A stretch of 23,835 nt of DNA from DATEVL01 sp035471625 (GTDB lineage: Bacteria; Chloroflexota; Anaerolineae; Anaerolineales; E44-bin32): NCBI GenBank assembly GCA_035471625.1, contig DATIPT010000106.1:1-23835 (forward strand). Reading direction: 5' to 3'. The first letter of the stretch is position 1. Every line of letters begins with the position of its first letter. Positions 1 through 7,578 of the stretch are shown here, in pieces. The position numbers and the translations under genes were made by a program. The notes under the pieces are model-generated. The model did not search any database and had not been told where the DNA came from. It saw nothing but the letters and a program-made list of their open reading frames with translations.

Positions 1-2466
1 TTCATTGCCGTAGCGCCCTCGACCGTCGTCACCTACCCACGCTACGCGACCCGCCCTGAGGTGGCGACGGATGTCGACCATCCGGTCTTCGCCCTCGCCG
101 AGAGCCAACCGACCGGCTTCGCCGAGTACGTCAGCTTCGAAGACGTGCCGGTGGTGGGGGCCTACGAATGGTCCGAAGCCCAAGGGCTGGGCATCGTGCT
201 CGAAGTCCCCCAGGCCGAGGTGTACGCCGGCCTGACGAGTCTGGCGCCATTCTATGCCGTGCTCTTGCTGGCCTCGGTGGCCGCCGTCACCCTCCTGGTA
301 CCCCTCGTCACGCGGCAGTCTCTGCGACCGCTGACGGCCCTGACCCGTGTTGCCGAGGGGCTGGCCCGCGGCGAATTCGAGGAGCGGGTGTCGGTCGGTC
401 GACGCGATGAGGTCGGGCGCTTGGCCGAGTCGTTCAATCTCATGGCCGACGACCTGGCGGCAATGTACACCTCGCTGGAATCCCGAGTACGTGAGCGGAC
501 CTACCAGATCCAGACCGCCTCGGAGGTCGCCCGAGACGCGGCCTCGATCCGCAGCGTCGAATCTCTCCTGGACTCAGTCGTCCGGCTGATCTCCAATCGC
601 TTCTCCTTCTATCACGCGGGTATCTTCTTGATCGACGGGCCCGATGCTGTCCTTGTGGCGGCCTCTTCGGACGGCGGACGCCGCATGCTCGCCCGCAAAC
701 ACCGCCTCGCGGTCGGCAAGGTCGGCATCGTCGGCTACGTCACCGGGACCGGATCGCCCCGCATCGCCCTGGACGTCGGCACCGACGCTGTGCACTTCGC
801 CAACCCGGACCTACCGAACACGCGCTCCGAGCTTGCCCTGCCCCTGCGGGTGGGCGACCGGATCATCGGCGCGCTGGACGTGCAAAGCACGGAACCGAAC
901 GCGTTCGATGAGAACGATGTCGTCGTGCTGCAAACGATGGCCGACCAGCTGGCGACCGCCCTCGAGAACGCTCGCCTGCTCGACAGCCTGACACGCCAGG
1001 CGTCCGACCGCCAGCGGGTCATCGAGCTCTACTCGCAACTCGCCGAGCAGCCGACCTATGACCAAATGCTTCAGAACATCGCCGGGGACGTCGCGCAGGC
1101 GCTCGGCTACAACCAGGTCGTGCTGGGCTTGATCGAAGGCGGTGAGATCATTCTGCGCAGCGCCGCCGACCGCGACCGGCCGATCCAGGTGCACCTGGGC
1201 GACTCCCTCCCGGCCGGACAGGGGGCGCTGGGTCGGGCGATCGATCGGCGAGAAGCCGTGGTCGCGACCGAGCCGGGGCCAAAGGGAGATCAGGTGACGA
1301 TCGGAATGCCGCTCGAAAGCCGCGGGCAGACGATCGGCGCCCTGGCCGTCACTCGTCGAGAGACGCGCGAGGCGGCCCCGGAGGACATGGAACTGCTGAG
1401 TCTGCTGGCGGGCCCGCTCGCCTCGGCGATCGAGAACGCCCGGCTGGTCGAAGAGTCGCAGCGGAGCCTGGCCGAGCTCGACAGCCTCTACCGCCAGCAA
1501 GCGGCGGATGCCTGGCAGCAGATTCTCCAGACCCGCCAGCCGGCCTCGACCGAAGGCATCTTCCAACCCGGTCCGGCGCCGCGCGAGGATGAAGGCGGGA
1601 TCGTCGCACCGATCGAAGTCCGAGGCGAGGTGATTGGCGCCCTCGACATTCAGGGGCGTGCCGGGGTCGAACTCGATCGGGAAGACGAGATCATCCTCGA
1701 AGCCGTCGCCGAAGAGCTGGCCAGCGCGCTGGAACAGGCCCGGCTGATGGAAGAGATTCGACGCCGGGCTCTGCAACTGCAGGCCGCCGCGGAGATCTCC
1801 CGCGAGACGACCAGCCAACTCGACAGCGCCACGCTTCTCTCCCGCGCCGCCCACTTGCTACGCGATCGCTTCGGGTACGACCAGGTGGCGATCTATCGCC
1901 TTGATTGGGGAACCTCGACCGCCGTGGTCGAGGCCGCCGCCGGCAAGGGCGCCGAAGACCTTCTCAGAGACCGGCATGAGGTCAGCGTTGGCTCCCAGAC
2001 GATCCTGGGCTACGTCACCCAGACGGGAAACACCTACGCCGCGCGGGAAGGTGAGGATGATCCCTACTTCCAGCCGACGGCCTACCTGCCCGAGGCGCTC
2101 TCCGAGCTCGCCTTGCCCCTGATGGTAGGTGATCAGGTGTCCGGCGCGATCACGATCCGTCACAGCCAGCCGAACGCATTCAGCCGGGACGACATCACCG
2201 TCCTCGAAGTCCTGGCAGACCAGATCGCGGTGGGGGTCCAGAACGCTCGGCTGTTCGAGTCGACGCTCCGACGCGCCCATCGCGAGCAAACCGTCGTCGA
2301 GATCACGGGGAAGATCCGCACGAGCGGCGGGATCGATTCGATCCTGCGGACGGCGGTACGTGAGATGCGTCTGGCCATGCAGGCTCGCCAAGCGGAGATC
2401 TGGCTCAACCCGGCGAGCGCCGGCGAGGACGACGGCGACGGCCAAGGTAACGGCGGAGGAACGTAG
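1..2466 (+). CDS. Membrane sensor protein with HAMP and multiple GAF domains (5' end cut by window)
   Basis: The frame is open back to base 1 with no stop, so the gene begins outside the window; the GTG at base 61 is internal. Counting from base 1, residues 1-80 look like the end of an extracytoplasmic Cache-type sensor domain. One membrane helix follows (about 81-103), then a HAMP-like region with a GRRDEVGRL stretch, a coiled coil, and GAF domains at about 175-325 and 335-485. A shortened GAF-like unit lies near 495-580, another full GAF at about 595-765, and the start of a further one before the stop. GAF units end in the typical pattern of a conserved LALPL or IGALDVQ strand followed by an (L/V)ENARL helix. 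No kinase, cyclase, receiver or methyl-accepting domain is present, so output must go through partners. The TAG stop shares one base with the next gene's GTG, suggesting translational coupling. Domain calls are from motif reading; ligand unknown. Confidence 0.85.
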   Translation, partial: FIAVAPSTVVTYPRYATRPEVATDVDHPVFALAESQPTGFAEYVSFEDVPVVGAYEWSEAQGLGIVLEVPQAEVYAGLTSLAPFYAVLLLASVAAVTLLVPLVTRQSLRPLTALTRVAEGLARGEFEERVSVGRRDEVGRLAESFNLMADDLAAMYTSLESRVRERTYQIQTASEVARDAASIRSVESLLDSVVRLISNRFSFYHAGIFLIDGPDAVLVAASSDGGRRMLARKHRLAVGKVGIVGYVTGTGSPRIALDVGTDAVHFANPDLPNTRSELALPLRVGDRIIGALDVQSTEPNAFDENDVVVLQTMADQLATALENARLLDSLTRQASDRQRVIELYSQLAEQPTYDQMLQNIAGDVAQALGYNQVVLGLIEGGEIILRSAADRDRPIQVHLGDSLPAGQGALGRAIDRREAVVATEPGPKGDQVTIGMPLESRGQTIGALAVTRRETREAAPEDMELLSLLAGPLASAIENARLVEESQRSLAELDSLYRQQAADAWQQILQTRQPASTEGIFQPGPAPREDEGGIVAPIEVRGEVIGALDIQGRAGVELDREDEIILEAVAEELASALEQARLMEEIRRRALQLQAAAEISRETTSQLDSATLLSRAAHLLRDRFGYDQVAIYRLDWGTSTAVVEAAAGKGAEDLLRDRHEVSVGSQTILGYVTQTGNTYAAREGEDDPYFQPTAYLPEALSELALPLMVGDQVSGAITIRHSQPNAFSRDDITVLEVLADQIAVGVQNARLFESTLRRAHREQTVVEITGKIRTSGGIDSILRTAVREMRLAMQARQAEIWLNPASAGEDDGDGQGNGGGT

Positions 2467-3245
2467 TGAGCCTCGTCCTGGCGATCGCCAACGAGAAGGG
2501 CGGCGTCGGCAAGACCACAACGGCGCTGTCCCTTGGCGCCGCCCTGGTCGAGCTTGGCCAGCGCGTGCTCCTGGTCGACCTCGACCCGCAGGCCAACCTC
2601 ACGCTCGGGATCGGGATCCGCCCCGGCGCAACCGAGGGTTCGATCGCCGATGTTCTTCTCGGAGACGCCGCCCTGGAAGACGTCGCCATCGAGACGGATG
2701 TCGCTGGTCTGAAGCTAGCGCCTTCCTCGGACGCGCTGCTGCAGGCCGAGCGATTCCTGCCGGTCCGCCAGGATTATGAGCTGATTTTGCGCGATGCCCT
2801 GGGGCGCGCCGGGAACCCGGACGCGGTCATCTTCGATTGTCCGCCAGCCCTTGGCGCCCTCACCCGCAGCGCGCTCGGCGCCGCCGATCTGCTGGTGATC
2901 CCGACGCAATGCGAGTTCTTCTCAGCCTTCGCCCTGCGCCAAGTCATCGGCCTGGTCCGTTCCGTGCGGGAGCGCTCCAACCCCGCCCTGCGCTATCGAC
3001 TCCTCCTGACCATGGTTGACCTGCGCAACGCCATGCATCGCTCCCTGGCCGAAGAAATCCGCCTGGCGTTCGGTCCGGCCGTGTTCCGCAGCGCGATCGA
3101 GGTGGATGCCAGGCTCCGTGAAAGCCCGGCCTTCGGGCAACCGATCACCGAGTACGCGCCATCGAGCCGAGGCGCCCAGCAGTATCGCGAACTGGCACAG
3201 GAATTGAGAGAGGATGTCCAAGAAACCCTCGCGCAAGTTGCGTAG
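2466..3245 (+). CDS. ParA/Soj/MinD-family ATPase (orphan, inside a signalling operon)
   Basis: This 259-residue protein is a P-loop ATPase of the ParA/MinD type. It has the deviant Walker A KGGVGKTTT (signature Lys11 and Lys16), the DLDPQ motif (Asp40) and Walker B VIFDCPP (Asp124). Its C-terminal half is Soj-like (ESPAFGQPITEY then GAQQYRELA). Such proteins dimerise on ATP, bind DNA or membrane, and position plasmids, chromosomes, carboxysomes or chemoreceptor arrays. Start GTG at 2466 is supported by GGAGGA at 2455-2460. No ParB follows; the next gene is a histidine kinase whose ATG lies 32 bases before this stop. The setting suggests a role in localising the sensor/kinase proteins rather than segregating DNA, but that is inference. 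Family assignment is secure. Confidence 0.93.
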   Translation: MSLVLAIANEKGGVGKTTTALSLGAALVELGQRVLLVDLDPQANLTLGIGIRPGATEGSIADVLLGDAALEDVAIETDVAGLKLAPSSDALLQAERFLPVRQDYELILRDALGRAGNPDAVIFDCPPALGALTRSALGAADLLVIPTQCEFFSAFALRQVIGLVRSVRERSNPALRYRLLLTMVDLRNAMHRSLAEEIRLAFGPAVFRSAIEVDARLRESPAFGQPITEYAPSSRGAQQYRELAQELREDVQETLAQVA

Positions 3246-5901
3246 CCGCCTCGGCGACCTCTTCACCGCCATCCCGGAAGCCGACCCGGTCGGCGACGCG
3301 AATGGCGGACGTCCCGGCGCCTCCACAGGCGTCCCTGGAGGCTGGCTGTGGGAGTCTGATCTCGACGGCCGCTACACCTGGTGCAGCCCGGAGATCGAGC
3401 GGTTCCTGGGATGGGAGCCTCGCTCCCTGCTCGGCAAGGAAGTCGCCGGCATCGGCCTGACGCCTGAGTCCGGTGACAAGATCCGTCCCTTGATGGCCAG
3501 TGGGGCAGCCGCCGACGGGCTGCGCCTGGAAGCGCGGGGCGGTGACGGAAGCCACATCACCCTGCTCTTCAGCGCCCAGATCCGGCCGGGTCTGAACGGC
3601 AAACCGGCAGGGTATCGCGGCGCAGTCCAGGTTCTGAGTGTGACCCCGGGAGCGCCGGTCGAAGAAGAACTCCCTGCGCCGGCGGGCGACATCCAACCCC
3701 AGGTAGGCGAGAGCGGAGCCGACGTGTCGGCTGCCACGGCCCCGCGCGTCGACCTGACAGCTGAGGAACCGCCGGCTGCAATCACGCCCGAGGTCCCCCT
3801 GACCCCCCTCGAAGTGGGCGGTCCTGGCGCGCAGGCTGAACCGACGACCGTCATTGCCAAGGACGAGACCCCTGCCCCGCCGGAAGTTCGCAGCCAGGAG
3901 CTCTCTACAGCTGAGTCTGCTTCCGCTGCCCGGGCGTCCACGCCGCCCGCGGAACCTGGGGCTCGGGCCCGCCCCACCGGCCCCCTTTCCCAGCGTCCGA
4001 CCGGCCCCCTTTCCAAGCGGCAAACCGGATCCCTGCGCAAACGGCAGACCGGACAGCTGGCGGTCAGCGGCGCCGTTGCGCCGCAGGACGTCAATCCGAT
4101 GGAGCCGCCGCCCCTGCTCCCAACGTGGGGGCCGTCCACCGCCTATGTGGATACCGTCGCCGGACTACAGCCGATCCCGACCGGCGCCGGCGCGATCATC
4201 ACCGAACCTCGGATCGACGGGAGTCGCCTACTTGTTCCCATCCGGGTCAAGGACGAAGTGCTGGGCGTCCTCACCTTTGATGAGAACGAGGCCGGCCGCG
4301 CCTGGAACGACGACGACATAGCCATGGCGGTGGCGATCAGCGAGCAGCTGGCGGTCGCCTTGCAAGACGCCCGCTCGGTGCAACTGACAGAAACCGCCCT
4401 CGAAGAGATGCGCGAGGCCGACCGGCTCAAGACGCAGTTCCTGGCGAACATGAGCCATGAATTGCGCACACCGCTCAACTCCATCATCGGGTTCTCAAGG
4501 GTGATCCTGAAGGGGATCGACGGCCCCGTCAACGAGACCCAGGAGACCGATCTCCAGGCGATCCACAACGCCGGCCTGCACCTGCTGGGTCTGATCAACG
4601 ACATCCTCGATCTCTCCAAGATCGAAGCCGGCAAGATGGAACTGACTTTCGGAGACGTCGATTTGCGCGAGATCGTGCGCGGGGTGATGTCCACCGCGGC
4701 CGGCCTCGTCAAGGACAAGCCGATCGAGCTCGCCGCCGAGGTCCCCGAGGACCTGGGCGTCCTCCAGGCCGATAGCATCCGCGTGCGGCAAGTCCTGCTC
4801 AATCTGGTGTCCAACGCCGCCAAGTTCACCGATCAAGGCCGTATCGATGTTGTCGTGACTAAGCTCGACGATGTCGACCCCGTGGAGATCCTCGTATCGG
4901 TCAGCGACACCGGCCCAGGGATCGCGCCGGAAGACCAGGCCAAGCTGTTCGAGCCCTTCTCGCAAGTGGATGCTTCCCCGACCCGCAAGACCGGAGGGAC
5001 CGGCCTGGGGTTGTCGATCTGCCGTCACCTGGTCGAGCTTCATGGCGGAACGATCTGGGTCGACAGCCAACCGGGCCGCGGCAGCACCTTCTTCTTCACC
5101 CTTCCGGTCCGGCAACCCGAGGCGTTCGACGAAGCCGCCCCGGCAGCCGAAGGGCCCGTCATCCTGGTGATCGACGCCAACGCCGATGTGGCGGCCCGCT
5201 ATCGCGATCTCTTCGAGGGGCTTGGCTATCACTTCGAGAGCCTGGAGCGCTCTGACGGCGCCCCGGCCCTGGCGCGTCAGAGGCCTCCGGACCTGGTCAT
5301 CGTGGACCCGATGCTCCCGGGTCATTCCGGCTGGGCCACCGTCGCCGAGCTGCGCAAGCTCGATGGGCTTCGCGGAGCCCCGATCCTGATGGGCGGGCTC
5401 AATCGCCAGAACGGCAGCGGCTACCGGATCCACGCCACCGACGTCCGCATGCGGCCCACCGAGCCTCAGGAATTGCTGGCGGCCATTCACCGCCTCGCGC
5501 CAAACGGAGGCCGGCCGCTGGATGTGCTTCTGGTGGAAGACGACGAGGGCGAGGCTGCCGCCATTCGACAGGCGGTCGACTCTGATGCCGATCTTGGCCT
5601 GCGGCTGGCGGCCAACAGCACCGAGGCCTATCATGCCACCCGCAAGCAGACCCCCGATGTGGTCGTCCTCAATCTCACGATGGCAAGGGCCGAGGGATTC
5701 CGTGCGCTCGAAATCGTCCGCAAGGACCCGCGCCTCCGGAGCACTCCGGTGCTGGCGCTCATTTCCCCGGAGCCTCATCCGGAAGAGCGGCGTCAGATGA
5801 CCCTCTACACGGAGTACATTCACCGCCAAGGGACGAGCTCGCAAGACGAGTATCTTGCCGAACTCGCGGGCCTCGCCCAGACTCTTCTGGCGCGGCGCTG
5901 A
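3214..5901 (+). CDS. Hybrid histidine kinase: PAS, GAF, HisKA, HATPase, two degenerate receivers
   Basis: This 895-residue protein has no evident membrane helix. In order it has a basic N-terminus (1-22), a PAS domain (about 43-142), a long Pro/Ala-rich linker (143-305) with four 8-residue repeats at 253-284, a partial GAF domain (about 310-388), a HisKA domain with H-box SHELRTP (His415), and a HATPase_c with N-box NLVSNAAKF, G1 DTGPGI and G2 GGTGLGLS. Two receiver-like domains follow (about 648-762 and 769-890). The first keeps its acceptor (Asp698) but lacks the usual Thr and Lys. The second has Asn820 in the acceptor position (LNLTM) although its EDDE acidic cluster remains, so it should not be phosphorylated. 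The gene overlaps parA by 32 bases and is followed after 15 bases by a receiver-bearing enzyme that could accept its phosphate. The start is ATG with a purine-rich GAGAGAGG stretch abutting it, so a nearby alternative start is possible. Confidence 0.92.
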   Translation: MSKKPSRKLRSRLGDLFTAIPEADPVGDANGGRPGASTGVPGGWLWESDLDGRYTWCSPEIERFLGWEPRSLLGKEVAGIGLTPESGDKIRPLMASGAAADGLRLEARGGDGSHITLLFSAQIRPGLNGKPAGYRGAVQVLSVTPGAPVEEELPAPAGDIQPQVGESGADVSAATAPRVDLTAEEPPAAITPEVPLTPLEVGGPGAQAEPTTVIAKDETPAPPEVRSQELSTAESASAARASTPPAEPGARARPTGPLSQRPTGPLSKRQTGSLRKRQTGQLAVSGAVAPQDVNPMEPPPLLPTWGPSTAYVDTVAGLQPIPTGAGAIITEPRIDGSRLLVPIRVKDEVLGVLTFDENEAGRAWNDDDIAMAVAISEQLAVALQDARSVQLTETALEEMREADRLKTQFLANMSHELRTPLNSIIGFSRVILKGIDGPVNETQETDLQAIHNAGLHLLGLINDILDLSKIEAGKMELTFGDVDLREIVRGVMSTAAGLVKDKPIELAAEVPEDLGVLQADSIRVRQVLLNLVSNAAKFTDQGRIDVVVTKLDDVDPVEILVSVSDTGPGIAPEDQAKLFEPFSQVDASPTRKTGGTGLGLSICRHLVELHGGTIWVDSQPGRGSTFFFTLPVRQPEAFDEAAPAAEGPVILVIDANADVAARYRDLFEGLGYHFESLERSDGAPALARQRPPDLVIVDPMLPGHSGWATVAELRKLDGLRGAPILMGGLNRQNGSGYRIHATDVRMRPTEPQELLAAIHRLAPNGGRPLDVLLVEDDEGEAAAIRQAVDSDADLGLRLAANSTEAYHATRKQTPDVVVLNLTMARAEGFRALEIVRKDPRLRSTPVLALISPEPHPEERRQMTLYTEYIHRQGTSSQDEYLAELAGLAQTLLARR
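3970..4065 (+). repeat. Four tandem 24-base (8-residue) repeats in the kinase linker
   Basis: Four in-frame copies encode RPTGPLSQ, RPTGPLSK, RQTGSLRK and RQTGQLAV. The first two copies are nearly identical in DNA while the last two have drifted, as expected for local tandem duplication. The consensus is R-[PQ]-T-G-x-L-[SR]-[KQ], basic and flexible, within a low-complexity linker. It could be a multivalent docking motif; nothing in the sequence identifies a partner. Confidence 0.85.
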
Positions 5902-5916
5902 TCGCCGCTCCGGCCG

Positions 5917-7575
5917 GTGACATCTCCCACTGCCATCGAGGTCGAGTGCCTGGATTGCGGGGCGCGTCGAGCGTTTCACCCCCTATCCCCGGCGTGCACC
6001 CGCTGCGGCAGCGTGTGGTCTGAGGCCCGCTACGACCTGGCCACGGCCGCCGAGGCGTTTCGATCCCTAGGAGAGGGCCGCAGAGATCTGTGGCGCTACC
6101 AGGCCTTGCTGCCCATCGCTCAAATCCCCCCGGGACTGCCGATGGGAGAAGGCGGCACGCCCCTGCTCCGCGGCGACAACCTCGGGCTCCTCCTCGGGCT
6201 TCACCACGTCTACATCAAGGACGAACGACGCGGACCGACCGCATCCTTCAAGGATCGCCAGGCCGCGGTCGCCACGGCCGCCCTGCGGGAAGCCGGAGCA
6301 GGCGAAGCCGTGATCGCCTCGACCGGGAATGTCGCGCTGGCCTACTCGGCCTACTGCGCGCGAGTCGGGATCCAGCTCTGGGCCTTTCTCACCAGCCGGG
6401 TCCCCGGCGCCAAGATGCATGAAGTCGCGCTGTACGGAACCCAGGTGGTCAAGGTGACCGGCACCTACGACCATGCCAAGGCGCTGGCGGCGGCGTTCGC
6501 CGAGCGCCACGGGTACTTCTACGATCGCGGCCTGGCGAGCGTTCCATCCGTCGAGTCGATGAAGACGATCGCTTTCGAAATCGCCGAGCAAATGGCCGAC
6601 GCGTTCGGTCGGCGCGGCTGGATGGCGCCCGATTGGTACCTCCAGGCCGTCAGCGGCGGGTTGGGACCCCACGGGGTGTTGAAGGGATTCGCCGAGCTCT
6701 TCGAGATGGGCTTGATCGACCGCATCCCCCGGATGGGAATCATCCAGGCCGAAGGTTGCTCGCCGATGGTGCAGGCCTGGAAGGCCGGCGCCGAGACTGC
6801 CGTCCCGGTGGAGAGTCCGAGTTCTCGGATCTTCACCCTGAGCACCGGAAACCCAGGGCGGGGCTACACGCTTCTCCGGGAACGTATCCTGGCGGCCTCT
6901 GGCGGCGCCTTCGAGAGCGTCAGCGATGACGAGGCGATCCAAGCGATGCACACCGTGGCTCGCATGGAGGGGCTGTCGATCGAACCGGCGGCGGCGGTGG
7001 CCTTCGCTGGCTTGCTCAAGCTCGCTCGTCAGGGTGTGATTCAGCCGGAGGACCGTGTCGTCGTCAACCTGAGCGGCCACTCGATGCCGGTTGAAGAGGA
7101 AGCGCTGGGGGAAGGATGGTTCCGCGATCTCACCCCCGCCGAGGGCAAGGACGAAGTGCCACAAGACGGCCTGCTAGCGGCCCTGAGCAGTCTCGACCGG
7201 CGGGTCACACGAGAAATCCTGGTCGTAGACGATCTGCCCGAGGCGCGGCAGCTCTTGCGCCGGATCCTTCACGCGCACGGGGAGTACATCATCCGGGAAG
7301 CCGTCTCGGGGCCAGAGGCGCTTCGCCTGGCGGCCGATCACCCTCCCGACCTCATCATCCTCGACTTGATGATGCCCGACATGGATGGCTTCACCGTCCT
7401 CGACCGGCTGCAACAGGCCCCCTCGACGGCAACCGTCCCGGTCATCGTCGTCACCGCCAAGGAACTCACCAGCCGCGAGGAACGCAGCCTGCAAGGCCGC
7501 ATTCGCCGACTGATGACGAAGGGCGAGTTCCTCAGCGAGGATCTCCTCGGGGAGATCGACCGGGCGCTGGACTAG
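5917..7575 (+). CDS. Threonine-synthase-like PLP enzyme fused to a C-terminal response-regulator receiver
   Basis: The protein has 552 residues, about 130 more than a stand-alone threonine synthase of this class. The N-terminus has a four-cysteine zinc-ribbon-like motif (C11, C14, C27, C30). The PLP fold follows, with the Schiff-base lysine in SFKDR (Lys112), the substrate loop STGN (135-138) and a phosphate-binding loop SGGLG (246-250). The C-terminal part of the fold ends near residue 410. Residues about 432-552 form a complete receiver with VVDD (Asp438/439), acceptor Asp483 in ILDLMMPDMDG, Thr513 and Lys535. Both halves therefore look catalytically or phosphorylation competent. Threonine synthase converts O-phosphohomoserine to threonine, but the family also includes related lyases, so the substrate is not certain. 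The GTG start at 5917 lies 15 bases after the kinase stop and lacks a strong ribosome site. A phosphorylation-controlled amino-acid enzyme, or a PLP fold used as a sensor, are both possible. Confidence 0.9.
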   Translation: MTSPTAIEVECLDCGARRAFHPLSPACTRCGSVWSEARYDLATAAEAFRSLGEGRRDLWRYQALLPIAQIPPGLPMGEGGTPLLRGDNLGLLLGLHHVYIKDERRGPTASFKDRQAAVATAALREAGAGEAVIASTGNVALAYSAYCARVGIQLWAFLTSRVPGAKMHEVALYGTQVVKVTGTYDHAKALAAAFAERHGYFYDRGLASVPSVESMKTIAFEIAEQMADAFGRRGWMAPDWYLQAVSGGLGPHGVLKGFAELFEMGLIDRIPRMGIIQAEGCSPMVQAWKAGAETAVPVESPSSRIFTLSTGNPGRGYTLLRERILAASGGAFESVSDDEAIQAMHTVARMEGLSIEPAAAVAFAGLLKLARQGVIQPEDRVVVNLSGHSMPVEEEALGEGWFRDLTPAEGKDEVPQDGLLAALSSLDRRVTREILVVDDLPEARQLLRRILHAHGEYIIREAVSGPEALRLAADHPPDLIILDLMMPDMDGFTVLDRLQQAPSTATVPVIVVTAKELTSREERSLQGRIRRLMTKGEFLSEDLLGEIDRALD

Positions 7576-7578
7576 CCG

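Noticed and set aside
61..63. GTG at 61 as the start of the GAF sensor
   Set aside because: The frame is open to base 1 and the preceding residues continue a sensor-like domain, so the gene is cut by the window edge.
2466..3245. Chromosome or plasmid partition locus with origin
   Set aside because: No parB, parS-like repeats, dnaA boxes or replication genes are present; the neighbours are signalling genes.
4495..5979. Long open minus-strand frame opposite the histidine kinase
   Set aside because: The kinase on the other strand has all diagnostic boxes; the minus product is low complexity and unrecognisable.
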